Below the pieces are notes generated by a model. It was not told where the DNA came from. It made no database searches and worked only from the letters and a program-made list of their open reading frames with translations. DNA of 64,000 nt from Prevotella sp. S7-1-8. GTDB lineage: Bacteria > Bacteroidota > Bacteroidia > Bacteroidales > Bacteroidaceae. Of the stretch, positions 53,784 to 62,879 are shown one piece after another. The translations under genes and the position numbers were made by a program. Location: NCBI RefSeq assembly GCF_000758925.1, contig NZ_JRNC01000009.1, positions 80,718 through 144,717 of the forward strand, in the 5' to 3' direction. The stretch's first letter is position 1. Each line of letters begins with the position of its first letter.

Positions 53784-53791
53784 CAAATTTA
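53784..53791 (-). promoter_or_regulatory. -7 box TAAATTTG for the nucleotidase-ribD unit
   Basis: TAnnTTTG match on the minus strand, 24 bases before the ATG at 53759. Confidence 0.5.
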
Positions 53792-53868
53792 CGTTTTTGG
53801 TCTCATTTCCCCACCTCCGGACAACACTTTTACACATGTTTTTTTCATCGGCGGGGCGCCAAGCCAGG

Positions 53869-55455
53869 CTAAAACTCACTGCTGAAATGGAAGCGAAGGC
53901 CCTTGAAGTCTTGCCGCGCCATGCTCAGCATGTACGAGGAGTCGGCCAAGAATACGTCGCGCCCCTCCATGTCCTTGGCCATGTATTGGTACTTGCGCTT
54001 CTTGAAACTCTCCATCTCCGCTTGGTCGTCGGCCTCTATCCAGCACGCCTTGTACAGATGCACCGGCTTCCAGCGGCACTTGGCGTTGTACTCGTGCTCC
54101 AGCCGGTACTGTATCACCTCGAACTGCAATTGACCCACGGTGCCCACGATGCGGCGACCGTTAAACTCGTTGACGAACAGTTGGGCCACACCCTCGTTCA
54201 TGAGCTGTTCCAAGCCCTTGAAAAACTGTTTCGATTTCATCGGGTCGTCATTCTCAATATATTTGAACAGTTCCGGCGAGAACGACGGAAGCCCGCGGAA
54301 ATGCAGGTCTTCTCCCTCGGTGAGGGTATCGCCTATCTTGAAGATGCCGTTGTCTGGCAAGCCGATGATGTCGCCGGGATAAGCCTCGTCGACGGTGCTT
54401 TTGCGCTGCGCCATAAACTGTGTGGGCGACGAGAAGCGCACCGTCTTGTCCAAACGGATGTGGCGGTAGGGCTGGTTGCGCTCGAACTTGCCCGAGCACA
54501 CCTTGCAAAAGGCTATGCAACTGCGGTGGTTGGGGTCTATGTTGGCGGTGATCTTAAACACGAAACCCGTAAATTTGGGCTCCTCCGGCCTCACCACGCG
54601 CTCCTCCGCCTTGGTGGGCCGTGGGCTTGGCGCGATCTCCACGAAGCAGTCAAGCAGCTCCTGCACGCCAAAATTGTTGAGCGCCGAACCAAAGAACACT
54701 GGCGCGGTGGTGCCCGCGAGATAGTCGTTCACGTCCAGCTCAGGGTACACGCCGCTCACCAGCTCAAGGTCTTCGCGCAAGTGGGCGGCCTCTCGCTCGC
54801 CCACGCGCTCGTCCAAGGCCGCGGAGGCGATGTCGACGGCCACTTTCTCGGTGACGCGTTGCTTGTTGGGGGTAAAGAGGTTGAGCTGCCGCTCGTAGAT
54901 GTTGTACACGCCCTTGAACTTGAGTCCTTGCCCGATAGGCCATGACAGGGGTCGCACGTGTATCTGCAATTCATGCTCCAACTCGTCCAGCACATCAAAT
55001 GGGTCGCGTCCCTCGCGGTCCATCTTGTTGACAAAAACGATAACAGGCGTGCGGCGCATGCGACACACCTCCATGAGCTTTCGCGTCTGCGCCTCCACTC
55101 CTTTGGCCGAGTCGACCACGATGATGGCCGAGTCGACGGCGGTGAGTGTGCGGTAAGTGTCCTCCGCGAAGTCTTGGTGTCCGGGGGTGTCGAGTATGTT
55201 CACCTTGTAGGGCTCGCCATCGCGCCCATCCGGCAGGTAGTCGAACTCCATGACCGAGGTAGACACCGAGATGCCGCGTTGCTTCTCTATGTCCATCCAG
55301 TCTGATGTGGCGGTTTTGCGTATCTTGTTGCTTTTCACGGCTCCGGCCACTTGTATCTGCCCACCGAAGAGCAGAAATTTCTCGGTGAGGGTGGTCTTGC
55401 CGGCGTCGGGGTGCGAGATGATGGCGAATGTTCGCCTGCGTTGTATTTCGTTCAT
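53869..55455 (-). CDS. prfC: Peptide chain release factor 3
   Basis: 528 residues from [19 protein letters not shown]; an upstream in-frame ATG gives a Pro/Gly-rich extension outside the family. GTPase G1 [15 protein letters not shown] (14-28), then [14 protein letters not shown] (switch I), [16 protein letters not shown] (G3) and [13 protein letters not shown] (G4). Later domains II and III contain [39 protein letters not shown] and [19 protein letters not shown]3 releases RF1/RF2 from the ribosome after termination. The protein is complete. Confidence 0.97.
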   Translation of the reverse strand: MNEIQRRRTFAIISHPDAGKTTLTEKFLLFGGQIQVAGAVKSNKIRKTATSDWMDIEKQRGISVSTSVMEFDYLPDGRDGEPYKVNILDTPGHQDFAEDTYRTLTAVDSAIIVVDSAKGVEAQTRKLMEVCRMRRTPVIVFVNKMDREGRDPFDVLDELEHELQIHVRPLSWPIGQGLKFKGVYNIYERQLNLFTPNKQRVTEKVAVDIASAALDERVGEREAAHLREDLELVSGVYPELDVNDYLAGTTAPVFFGSALNNFGVQELLDCFVEIAPSPRPTKAEERVVRPEEPKFTGFVFKITANIDPNHRSCIAFCKVCSGKFERNQPYRHIRLDKTVRFSSPTQFMAQRKSTVDEAYPGDIIGLPDNGIFKIGDTLTEGEDLHFRGLPSFSPELFKYIENDDPMKSKQFFKGLEQLMNEGVAQLFVNEFNGRRIVGTVGQLQFEVIQYRLEHEYNAKCRWKPVHLYKACWIEADDQAEMESFKKRKYQYMAKDMEGRDVFLADSSYMLSMARQDFKGLRFHFSSEF

Positions 55456-55542
55456 TGTGTGTTGTTGTGTCGATAATGGTGGTTGATGGCTTCCGCGCGG
55501 CGTTCCCGGGGCCATGCCCGCGGGCGCCAACGGGCGCGAGTG

Positions 55543-56097
55543 TCAGGCGCCGTCGTCGCCGAAGTCGAGGCCCTCGTCGCGGTCTTTCACGTAATAGTCG
55601 CTGAGCATGCCCACGAAGGTGGTTATCTCTTTCACGGCGTGGTCGGTGTCCGGCGATATTTCCTTGTTTTGCAATCGCAGCATCATGATGCCGTAGAGGG
55701 CGTTCAGGCAGGTCTCCACCTCGCCAGCCTCCTTGCCGCCTTTTTGCCGCAACTCCACGATGAAGGGCAGCACCTTATAATACTCGGCGTTGTAAAAAGG
55801 GAATTTGGACGAGGCCAACAACCGGTTGTGAAAGTCGGTCAGGTCTTGCACCAATATTTTGTTTATTTGCAGATGGCCCCGCTCGCGGCAGCCCTCCTCG
55901 TTCATCATGCGTATGAGATTGCCGAACCAGTCGGCCTCCTCGTCTTTCTGCTCGTCGGTATAGTCGAACTGCGCGATATACTCTCTGCGTATTCGGGAGA
56001 GCGAGCAGCCGTAAGCGCGTATCAAGTCTTCCATTTGCCACATGTACAAAAGGTACTCGGCGATGGATGTTTTACGTAGTTGTTGGGAAAGAAACAT
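55543..56097 (-). CDS. DUF4924 family protein
   Basis: 184 residues from the ATG at 56097 (MFLSQQLRKTSIAEYLLYMW); an ATG nine codons earlier would add only MNLEFRTKK. All-helical, acidic, no signal peptide, no membrane segment. The opening and FGNLIRMMNEEGCRERGHLQ agree with DUF4924, a Bacteroidetes family of unknown function. It ends 87 bases before prfC on the same strand. Confidence 0.8.
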   Translation of the reverse strand: MFLSQQLRKTSIAEYLLYMWQMEDLIRAYGCSLSRIRREYIAQFDYTDEQKDEEADWFGNLIRMMNEEGCRERGHLQINKILVQDLTDFHNRLLASSKFPFYNAEYYKVLPFIVELRQKGGKEAGEVETCLNALYGIMMLRLQNKEISPDTDHAVKEITTFVGMLSDYYVKDRDEGLDFGDDGA

Positions 56098-56147
56098 TTT
56101 TTTTGTTCGAAATTCAAGATTCAAGATTCGCTATTGGCCACGCGGAC

Positions 56148-56194
56148 CACGCGGCCGCCGCGTGCCAGCCGCCGCGAGATCATCCGGGATCTCG
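56148..56194. terminator. Two short GC-rich hairpins after the LysE-type gene
   Basis: cacgcgg-ccg-ccgcgtg at 56148-56164 and cgagatc-atccgg-gatctcg at 56175-56194. They lie about 95-140 bases past the stop of the minus-strand exporter gene and just upstream of the DUF4924 gene. No T tract. Next to them is a direct repeat attcaag/attcaag near 56111-56124. Confidence 0.4.
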
Positions 56195-56286
56195 TCGCGC
56201 CGTCAACATTCAAGACAGGTGGCATGAAGCGTTTTTTTGCCATGGGCGCGGGCGCGACCGCCACGCCTGCCTTGGCCGCTCGCCGG

Positions 56287-56955
56287 TCACTGAAACGTGT
56301 AGAGATTGAATACCGTCCCGATCAACACGACCAACGAGAAGACAATGACAGCCGACCCTATAAGCTTGTTGATGATGATAATGATGGCGATGTCAAACTT
56401 CTCGCGCAGTTTGTCTATGAGCCACGTCAGGCCGTACCACCATAACAACGCGCCGCCCACGATACTGAGATATCCGAACGTCATCTCCAACGGCCTATGG
56501 GGTACCACGAAGGCGAACTGGGCGAACGACGCCATGAACAGGAAGATAATGAGCGGATTGGAAAACGTGACCAGAAACGCCGTGACGGTGTTGTGCACGA
56601 GCGTCCCCGTGCCGTTCTTGTTGCTCTGCCGCATGTTGGCGGTGGGATTGCTGCGCCAGCAATACACGCCAAACATCAGGAGCACCACGCTGCCTATGAT
56701 TTGCAACCAGAACTTGTTGGTGGGATTGGTGATGAGATCCATGACGAAACTCATGCCAAAACCAGTCACCAAGGCGTAAATGATATCGCTGATAGAGGCG
56801 CCCACGCCGGTGACAAAGCCGTACCAACGGCCTTTTCTCAACGTGCGCTGTATGCACAATATACCCACCGGCCCCATTGGTGCGGAGGCCATTATCCCAA
56901 TGAGAACCCCCTTCAGGATTAACGCCAATATGTCTATATGTATAGGGAACAGCAT
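56287..56955 (-). CDS. LysE-family amino-acid exporter
   Basis: 222 residues with six membrane helices. LKGVLIGIMASAPMGPVGIL is the LysE/RhtB hallmark (Pro-Met-Gly-Pro-Val-Gly), followed by GFVTGVGASISDIIYALVTG and, in the second half, FLVTFSNPLIIFLFMASFAQ. Export of a basic or hydrophobic amino acid across the inner membrane is expected; substrate not determined. Its -7 box lies only 11 bases before the ATG. Confidence 0.88.
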   Translation of the reverse strand: MLFPIHIDILALILKGVLIGIMASAPMGPVGILCIQRTLRKGRWYGFVTGVGASISDIIYALVTGFGMSFVMDLITNPTNKFWLQIIGSVVLLMFGVYCWRSNPTANMRQSNKNGTGTLVHNTVTAFLVTFSNPLIIFLFMASFAQFAFVVPHRPLEMTFGYLSIVGGALLWWYGLTWLIDKLREKFDIAIIIIINKLIGSAVIVFSLVVLIGTVFNLYTFQ

Positions 56956-56966
56956 GATAATTTCTG

Positions 56967-56974
56967 CAAAGTTA
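56967..56974 (-). promoter_or_regulatory. -7 box TAACTTTG for the LysE-type exporter
   Basis: TAnnTTTG followed by GCA on the minus strand; only 11 bases separate it from the ATG, so the leader would be very short. Confidence 0.55.
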
Positions 56975-57228
56975 GCAATTTTCTATGGCTTTAACGCCAT
57001 AAACAGGTGTAAAAATGTGATACGATGTTAAAAAAAATCGTGAAAAACGAAGATCCCCGACGTGTCATCCCACAACCCAAAACGGTCGATTCCAACTCGC
57101 CGCCCATGTGTAGAAGCGCGGCGCACCCACGGCGCTCGTCACGATCAACGCCTATTGGCAGCGCGTATACGGCTCGAAGGGCAAGCCACCAACACCTAAA
57201 GGGCACGCGATTGCTGCTTAATCGCTCG

Positions 57229-57246
57229 GCCAATAGATACCAATGG
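57229..57246 (-). repeat. Dispersed intergenic repeat B, copy 2
   Basis: On the minus strand CCATTGGTATCTATTGGC; 16 of 18 positions equal 23213-23230. Confidence 0.5.
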
Positions 57247-57357
57247 GACGCCACTCAAAATTCATTGGCAACAAAAACATGCTGAGAAATTCATAAAAAT
57301 CTATCTGTCAATCACTTGCAAAAACCTCCCATTTTTCGCGCATTTGCGAGCGAGATG

Positions 57358-57409
57358 CCTTGCGTTTGCGAATACGCGAAAGACAGGCAAGGTTTTGTCA
57401 TTTTTTTTC
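57358..57409 (+). terminator. Plus-strand intrinsic terminator without a known gene
   Basis: Stem ccttgc/gcaagg (57358-57363, 57387-57392) enclosing a second helix tttgcg/cgc-g-aaa with loop AATA, followed by ttttgtc and eight T up to 57409. Orientation is plus, yet both neighbouring genes are on the minus strand. Confidence 0.6.
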
Positions 57410-57523
57410 AAACATAGGATGGCTCGGCCACAGGCACGCCCAAACATGCCCATCTGCCAACGCAGCCCATGCACCCATGCGCGCCACAAGCTCACCTTGG
57501 AGCTCACGCGCGCTGCATGGATG

Positions 57524-58594
57524 TCATTCAACCTCTATGGCATCTATGGAGCGGATAGCTCCCGTAAGCGGGTCGAGCAGCAGACGCGATGATTGTTTCT
57601 TGCCAAAGAGCGCGCCACTGAGCTTCTCAACCACACCAAACTGCGGGGCCATCATCTCGAAACGGGCCGCGGTCCCGCCCGCGTCGCACACGGTAAGGGT
57701 TATTTTGGAAGGCACCGACACGCGCAAGCCTATGTCGTTTTTGTCTTTTTTCTTTTCGTCGTCGGCAGGCGCGGCCGCGCCCGCGGTGTGGTTGTCCCGC
57801 ACGTCCACGTAGTAAGGCTCGCCCGCCAAGTCGTCGTTGTCCACCAAGCCGAGCCAGCGCGACAGACGGAAGAGCACCTCGCGCCCCTCCGCGCGCGGCA
57901 GGTAGTCCACGCTCAGCCATGCGGTGTCGCGCGTGGCAGTGCCCTCGAAAAGTTGTGTCAAGGCGCGCTCCTGCGTGTCGAGATTGGCGAGCATGGTCTT
58001 GAGCTGCGCGCCATCCTTGGGCATGAAGTCAGCCTCGCCACGGTTCAGGGCGTCCCTGCTGTCCCGTATGTCGTATATCTCGCGCGCCGTCAGCTCTGCC
58101 ATCTTGGCCAGGCTACCCGCGTTGAGAATATCCTCCGACATGTAGTCGGTGGGGTTCAGGGGCGCCGGGCGAGGTGCCGGGGTGAACTTTTGGGGCAAGA
58201 CGTCGTCGGGGCGAGCGTCGGCATTGATGGCCAACAGCGCGCCCGCGCGGTCCCGGCTCACCTTGCGAACGCTGTGCTTGCGGTCTATCGTGAGCGTGAA
58301 ACGCTTGGCGGTGTCGGGCACGGCCACCGGTGTCATGTCAAGCCCGATGAGCCTGTAGGTGGTGGCGGGCCGCCGCGGGGCGTCTACCTTGAGATACTGG
58401 CGCGCGTACACGGCGAGCTTGCCGGGCCGGTATACGGTCTTTTCCACTTTTACCGTGAAGCGAGCCAAGGCTTGGGGCAGATAATAAGTGACGCCCTCCA
58501 CGGTCTGTGCGGAGCAGGGCAGGCATTGCGACACGGCCGCGCAAGCGATGGCGCAGCACGCAACGATCGGCTTGGGTAAATGAAAATGTCTCAT
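57524..58594 (-). CDS. DUF4831 family protein
   Basis: 356 residues from the ATG at 58594. Signal peptide to about residue 29 (ending CSAQ). The beginning of the mature part, GVTYYLPQALARFTVKVEKT with VYRPGKLAVYARQYL, is the DUF4831 signature; the C-terminal half contains a Lys/Asp-rich loop (about 265-285). Bacteroidetes family of unknown function, periplasmic. It follows the NAD(P)H-hydrate repair gene after 54 bases on the same strand. Confidence 0.8.
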   Translation of the reverse strand: MRHFHLPKPIVACCAIACAAVSQCLPCSAQTVEGVTYYLPQALARFTVKVEKTVYRPGKLAVYARQYLKVDAPRRPATTYRLIGLDMTPVAVPDTAKRFTLTIDRKHSVRKVSRDRAGALLAINADARPDDVLPQKFTPAPRPAPLNPTDYMSEDILNAGSLAKMAELTAREIYDIRDSRDALNRGEADFMPKDGAQLKTMLANLDTQERALTQLFEGTATRDTAWLSVDYLPRAEGREVLFRLSRWLGLVDNDDLAGEPYYVDVRDNHTAGAAAPADDEKKKDKNDIGLRVSVPSKITLTVCDAGGTAARFEMMAPQFGVVEKLSGALFGKKQSSRLLLDPLTGAIRSIDAIEVE

Positions 58595-58648
58595 AGTGTT
58601 TTTCTTTTGGGGATAGCTGGCATTCGCAGGCAGGTTGCCCATGACGTG

Positions 58649-60166
58649 TCACTCTTCCAATTGCATGAAAGCCTTGGGCAGGTATGTTATGATATCGGTG
58701 GCCACGAGGCTCTCCTTGCCCACGTCTTTGGCCGCCAAGTCGCCGGCAAGGCCATGCAGATACATGCCCACGGCGCAGGCGTTGACACGGTTATAGCCTC
58801 GCGCGAGCAGGGCGGTGATAATGCCCGTGAGCACGTCGCCACTACCAGCGGTGGCCATGCCGCTGTTGCCGGTGCCATTGAACAGTACGTGGCCGTTGGG
58901 CAAGCACAGGGCCGAGTAATGGCCTTTCAGCAAGATGCAGGCCTCCAATCGTTCGGCCAATCGCTGCGCTTGCACGAGCCGCTCACCGTCGCTGTTGCTC
59001 ACGGTGCCTGTCAATCGGTCCAACTCTTTGGGGTGTGGGGTCATGATAACACCCTTGGGCAACTGTTGCAGCCATGCCTGATGGTTGGCCAAGATGTTCA
59101 AAGCGTCCGCGTCGAGCACCACGGGGCACTGCGCGCGGTTTACCTGACCGATGAGGGCGATGCCCGTGTTCTCGTTGGTGCCTATGCCCGGCCCTATGGC
59201 CATCGCGTCGAAATCGTCGGTGTTGACACCTTCGGAGAAATAGGTCTCGTCGCGATCAAGCTGCACCACGGCCTCGGGCACGGCCACCTGCAAGATGGCG
59301 CAGTTGCGCTTGGGCGTGTGCGCCGTGACCTTTCCCACGCCCGATCGCATGCAGGCGCGAGTGGCGAGGATAGCGGCGCCGGCCATGCCATGACTTCCGG
59401 CTATGATGAGCGCGTGCCCCATGTCGCCCTTGTGGGCGAAGTCGGAGCGGGGCAGGAGCATGGAGCGTATCTCGCTCTCCTCAAGCACACGGTGCGACAC
59501 CTCGGTATCGCGAATATAGTCGGGACTGAGCCTGATGTCGAGCACGCGCAGCCGGCCAATGTATTGCTGGCAGTCGGCGAAAAGCATGGACAGCTTCATC
59601 TGTTGCAACGAGAGCGTGAGGTCGGCCCTGACGATGTTGGCGCGGATGTTGTAGCTGTTGTCCTCGCACATCAACCCGGAGGGCATGTCCACGCTCACCA
59701 CCTTGCACGCGCTCTGGTTGATGTATTTCACCAAAGAGGCAAAGCCTCCCATGAGCGGCTTGTTGATGCCGGAGCCGAAGAGAGCGTCTATCACAAGCGT
59801 CTCGGCCGACAGCTCGGGCGGGTCGAAATTGAGCGAGATCTCATTAAAAGCCGACAGCCGCTTGCAGTCTATCAGCCGTTGGCGGTTGGCGGCGCAGTCC
59901 TCGGAGAGCTTGTTGTGAACGTTGAACAGGTACGCGCTTACGGCGTAGCCGTTCTCGGCCAACAGGCGAGCCACGGCCAAACCGTCGCCCCCATTGTTGC
60001 CCGGACCGGCGAAGACCACCACCGGCGAGCGGTCGGTCCACTCGTCCATGATGGCGCGCGTGATGGCCTTGGCGGCACGCTCCATAAGGTCTATGGACTT
60101 GATGGGCTCGCGCTCTATGGTATATTTGTCAAGCTCACGTATCTGAGCGGCGGAAAATATCTTCAT
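58649..60166 (-). CDS. nnr: Bifunctional NAD(P)H-hydrate epimerase / ADP-dependent dehydratase
   Basis: 505 residues from MKIFSAAQIRELDKYTIERE; the frame is open 30 codons further but the promoter lies there. N-terminal epimerase (YjeF-N, about 1-215): VFAGPGNNGGDGLAVARLLA and VIDALFGSGINKPLMG. C-terminal dehydratase (about 225-505): KGDMGHALIIAGSHGMAGAA, DADALNILANHQ, TPHPKELDRLTG and the ADP-site GSGDVLTGIITALLARG. It repairs hydrated NADH and NADPH. Both domains are intact. Confidence 0.95.
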   Translation of the reverse strand: MKIFSAAQIRELDKYTIEREPIKSIDLMERAAKAITRAIMDEWTDRSPVVVFAGPGNNGGDGLAVARLLAENGYAVSAYLFNVHNKLSEDCAANRQRLIDCKRLSAFNEISLNFDPPELSAETLVIDALFGSGINKPLMGGFASLVKYINQSACKVVSVDMPSGLMCEDNSYNIRANIVRADLTLSLQQMKLSMLFADCQQYIGRLRVLDIRLSPDYIRDTEVSHRVLEESEIRSMLLPRSDFAHKGDMGHALIIAGSHGMAGAAILATRACMRSGVGKVTAHTPKRNCAILQVAVPEAVVQLDRDETYFSEGVNTDDFDAMAIGPGIGTNENTGIALIGQVNRAQCPVVLDADALNILANHQAWLQQLPKGVIMTPHPKELDRLTGTVSNSDGERLVQAQRLAERLEACILLKGHYSALCLPNGHVLFNGTGNSGMATAGSGDVLTGIITALLARGYNRVNACAVGMYLHGLAGDLAAKDVGKESLVATDIITYLPKAFMQLEE

Positions 60167-60173
60167 AACAGTG

Positions 60174-60181
60174 CAAAGATA
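60174..60181 (-). promoter_or_regulatory. -7 box TATCTTTG for nnr
   Basis: TAnnTTTG followed by GCAC on the minus strand; only 7 bases lie between the box and the ATG at 60166, so the transcript may start almost at the start codon. Confidence 0.6.
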
Positions 60182-60188
60182 AAAAAAA

Positions 60189-60215
60189 GATTGCGATTGG
60201 ATAGCCAATGGCACC
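60189..60215 (+). repeat. Dispersed intergenic repeat A, copy 2
   Basis: Starts ATTGCGATTGGATAGCCAAT; matches 23143-23169 closely. Lies between the divergent promoters of nnr and hpt. Confidence 0.5.
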
Positions 60216-60276
60216 GTATTTTTAGAAATAAAATAAAAATCCTCGCTCCAGCCCACCCTTTGTCGCTTCTTTTTAG

Positions 60277-60284
60277 TAATTTTG
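60277..60284 (+). promoter_or_regulatory. -7 box TAATTTTG for hpt
   Basis: TAnnTTTG followed by CACC, 21 bases before the ATG at 60306; divergent from the nnr promoter. Confidence 0.6.
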
Positions 60285-60305
60285 CACCAATCAATTCACG
60301 ACACC

Positions 60306-60842
60306 ATGAGTATAGTACAAATCAGGGATAAATCTTTTCGCACTTTTATCCCCGAGGATGATATTTTGAGACGCGTAAAAGACGTGGCCGAAAAGATAAA
60401 CCATGATTTGGCCGACAAGAACCCGCTGTTCTTGGCCGTGCTCAACGGCTCGTTTGTCTTCGCCGCCGATCTCATGCGCTTCATCAATATCCCCTGCGAG
60501 ATATCGTTTGTGAAGCTTGCCTCTTATCAGGGCACGGCCTCAACGGGCGAGGTAAAAGAAATTTTCGGCGTGAACGAGGACCTGCAAGGGCGCACGGTGG
60601 TTATCGTCGAGGACATCGTGGACACTGGACGCACCATGAAACGCATGCTCGAATCGCTGGGCACACGTGGGCCAGAGTCGTTGCATATCTGCACGCTACT
60701 GCTCAAACCCAAAAATTTGGAGGTGCCACTCAACATAGAATATGCGGCCATGGAAATTCCCAACGATTTCATTGTGGGCTACGGTCTCGACTACGACCAG
60801 CAAGGACGCAACCTGCGCGACATCTATGTCGTGGACGAATAA
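60306..60842 (+). CDS. hpt: Hypoxanthine phosphoribosyltransferase
   Basis: 178 residues starting MSIVQIRDKSFRTFIPEDDI. PRPP-binding motif VVIVEDIVDTGRTMKRML at about 98-115, LFLAVLNGSFVFAADLMRF near the N-terminus (loop I), and VGYGLDYDQQGRNLRDIYV at the C-terminus, which shapes the purine site. Salvages hypoxanthine (and usually guanine) to the nucleotide. The earlier in-frame ATG at 60282 lies within the promoter. Confidence 0.96.
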   Translation: MSIVQIRDKSFRTFIPEDDILRRVKDVAEKINHDLADKNPLFLAVLNGSFVFAADLMRFINIPCEISFVKLASYQGTASTGEVKEIFGVNEDLQGRTVVIVEDIVDTGRTMKRMLESLGTRGPESLHICTLLLKPKNLEVPLNIEYAAMEIPNDFIVGYGLDYDQQGRNLRDIYVVDE

Positions 60843-60856
60843 CGCCTTCGGGGCAA

Positions 60857-60874
60857 GGGGCGAGGGCTCGCCCC
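60857..60874 (+). terminator. GC-rich hairpin after hpt
   Basis: ggggcga-gggc-tcgcccc, 7-bp perfect stem with a 4-base loop, 14 bases after the hpt stop; no T tract. Confidence 0.45.
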
Positions 60875-60981
60875 ACGTGCCCAACAGGCGCGCCAAATGG
60901 CAAGCTTAAGGTGTGCCAAGCGCGCGCAGACATGTTAACGCACATGCGACAACACGATTTTAACTATCATTTTATAGGATA

Positions 60982-61554
60982 ATGAAGAATATTGTAATTT
61001 TTGGCGCGCCCGGCTCAGGCAAGGGCACGCAGAGCGACAAAATCATTGCCAAGTATGGCTTGGGCCACATCTCCACCGGCGACGTGCTGCGCGGCGAGAT
61101 AAAGAAAGGTAGCGAGCTGGGCAAAACGGCCAAGGCCTATATCGACAAGGGACAACTCATCCCGGACGAGTTGATGGTAGACATTCTCGCCAGCGTGTAC
61201 GACACTTTTGGCAAAGACCACGAGGGCGTGATTTTCGACGGCTTCCCCCGTACCATTCCACAAGCCGAAGCCCTGAAGAGGATGCTCGCGGGCCGCGGGC
61301 ACAAGGTGGCGGCGATGATAGAGTTGGACGTGCCCGAGGACGAGCTGATGAAGCGATTGTTGCTCCGCGGACAGCAGAGCGGGCGCAGCGACGACAACGA
61401 GGAGACAATCAAGAAGCGTCTCAACGTGTATCACGACCAGACATCGCCACTCATCGAATGGTACAAAGGCGAGGGCATTCACCATCATATCAACGGATTG
61501 GGCGAGTTGGGCGTCATCTTCGCTGACATAGCCGAGGTGATAGACAGCCTGTAA
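60982..61554 (+). CDS. adk: Adenylate kinase
   Basis: 190 residues. P-loop GAPGSGKGTQ at 8-17, GLGHISTGDVLRGEI (AMP site), DGFPRTIPQAEAL and LLLRGQQSGRSDDNEETIKK, a short LID without zinc-type insert. Balances AMP, ADP and ATP. Complete and canonical. A 139-base gap separates it from hpt; obg follows after 122 GC-rich bases. Confidence 0.97.
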   Translation: MKNIVIFGAPGSGKGTQSDKIIAKYGLGHISTGDVLRGEIKKGSELGKTAKAYIDKGQLIPDELMVDILASVYDTFGKDHEGVIFDGFPRTIPQAEALKRMLAGRGHKVAAMIELDVPEDELMKRLLLRGQQSGRSDDNEETIKKRLNVYHDQTSPLIEWYKGEGIHHHINGLGELGVIFADIAEVIDSL

Positions 61555-61676
61555 TGGCCACGCGGCGGCGCGGGGCGCGGCGACGCCACCGCCCCAAGCG
61601 ACCATGCCCTTTGGGCACGAATGGAGGGCGCGCCCACACATACGAACATCATATCACGCTTTAAGAAACAACGGTT

Positions 61677-62879
61677 ATGGACAGCAACTTCGTGGATTAC
61701 GTCAAGATAGTGTGCCGCTCTGGCAAGGGGGGCAAGGGCTCCATGCACCTGCGCCACGTGAAATACCAGCCCAACGGCGGGCCCGACGGCGGCGATGGAG
61801 GCCGGGGGGGCAGCATCATCCTGCGAGGCAACCATAACTATTGGACGCTGTTGCACCTGAAATACCAACGCCATATCTTTGCCGAGCATGGTGGCAACGG
61901 AGGCAGGGACAAATGCCACGGCACCGACGGCAAGGACGTGTACATAGACGTGCCATGCGGCACGGTGGTGTACAACGCCGAGAACGGCAAGTATGTGTGC
62001 GACATATCGCGCGACAAGCAAGAGATCACGCTGCTCAAAGGTGGCCGCGGTGGATTGGGGAACTACCAATTTCGCACCGCCACCAACCAAGCGCCACGTT
62101 ACGCGCAGCCCGGAGAGCCGATGCAAGAGATGACCGTCATACTTGAGTTGAAGCTCCTCGCGGACGTGGGGTTGGTGGGCTTTCCCAACGCAGGCAAGTC
62201 CACACTGCTCTCCGCCCTGTCCAACGCACGCCCCAAAATAGCCAACTATCCGTTCACCACGCTTGAGCCTTCCATCGGCATCGTGAGCTACCGAGACCAC
62301 CAATCGTTTGTCATGGCTGACATTCCGGGCATCATCGAGGGAGCCAGCGAAGGACGAGGACTGGGGCTACGCTTCCTGCGCCATATCGAACGCAACTCGC
62401 TGTTGCTATTCATGGTACCCGGCGACAGTGAGGACTCGCGACACGACATCAAGCGCGACTACGACATATTGCTCAACGAGATAGAGAGGTTCAACCCCGA
62501 ATTGTTGGACAAACACCGCGTGCTGGCGGTGACAAAAAGCGACCTTTTGGACGACGAACTGATAGGCATGCTGCGCGAGACACTGCCCGGCAACGTGCCC
62601 GTGGTGTTCATATCGTCGGTGACAGGCTATGGGCTGGACGAGCTGAAAGACGTGTTATGGAAGGCTCTCAACAGCGAGAGCAACAAGTTGCAAGACGCCA
62701 TCGGCGAAGATGCCATCGTGCATCGTGACAAGGATTGGCAATTGTTCCAATCCGAGCAGCACGCCGAGGGCGTGGACGAAATAGTCACAGTGGACGAGGA
62801 GGACATCATAGACTTGGACGACGACGAGATGGACGACATCGACGAGCTTGACGATTACGAAATAGTGGAGCCCGAATGA
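61677..62879 (+). CDS. obg: GTPase Obg (CgtA)
   Basis: 400 residues. Gly-rich Obg domain (1-158; [19 protein letters not shown]), then the GTPase domain with G1 GFPNAGKST at 168-176, G3 [16 protein letters not shown] and G4 [10 protein letters not shown]5-like [12 protein letters not shown]. The C-terminus (about 355-400) is a strongly acidic tail ([20 protein letters not shown]), as seen in other Bacteroidetes Obg proteins. Ribosome assembly and growth control. Its last 4 bases overlap pgeF (ATGA). Confidence 0.97.
   Translation: MDSNFVDYVKIVCRSGKGGKGSMHLRHVKYQPNGGPDGGDGGRGGSIILRGNHNYWTLLHLKYQRHIFAEHGGNGGRDKCHGTDGKDVYIDVPCGTVVYNAENGKYVCDISRDKQEITLLKGGRGGLGNYQFRTATNQAPRYAQPGEPMQEMTVILELKLLADVGLVGFPNAGKSTLLSALSNARPKIANYPFTTLEPSIGIVSYRDHQSFVMADIPGIIEGASEGRGLGLRFLRHIERNSLLLFMVPGDSEDSRHDIKRDYDILLNEIERFNPELLDKHRVLAVTKSDLLDDELIGMLRETLPGNVPVVFISSVTGYGLDELKDVLWKALNSESNKLQDAIGEDAIVHRDKDWQLFQSEQHAEGVDEIVTVDEEDIIDLDDDEMDDIDELDDYEIVEPE

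Larger units (their letters stand above)
56975..57523. other. Intergenic region with an orphan terminator and a repeat
   Basis: About 550 bases between two minus-strand genes. No supported gene. It holds repeat B copy 2 (57229-57246), small palindromes (gcgatt/aatcgc at 57207-57226), the plus-strand terminator at 57358-57409 and an imperfect hairpin 57479-57513 that may end the DUF4831 transcript. Confidence 0.5.

Noticed and set aside
53695..54945. 416-codon plus-strand frame opposite prfC
   Set aside because: Antisense of a highly conserved GTPase gene.
56975..57285. 86-codon plus-strand frame after the LysE-type gene
   Set aside because: Basic, Ser/Arg-rich, interrupted by repeat DNA; no evidence of coding.
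58580..60331. 583-codon plus-strand frame opposite nnr
   Set aside because: Longer than the real gene but it is an antisense frame caused by GC-rich codon use; nnr has all catalytic motifs.
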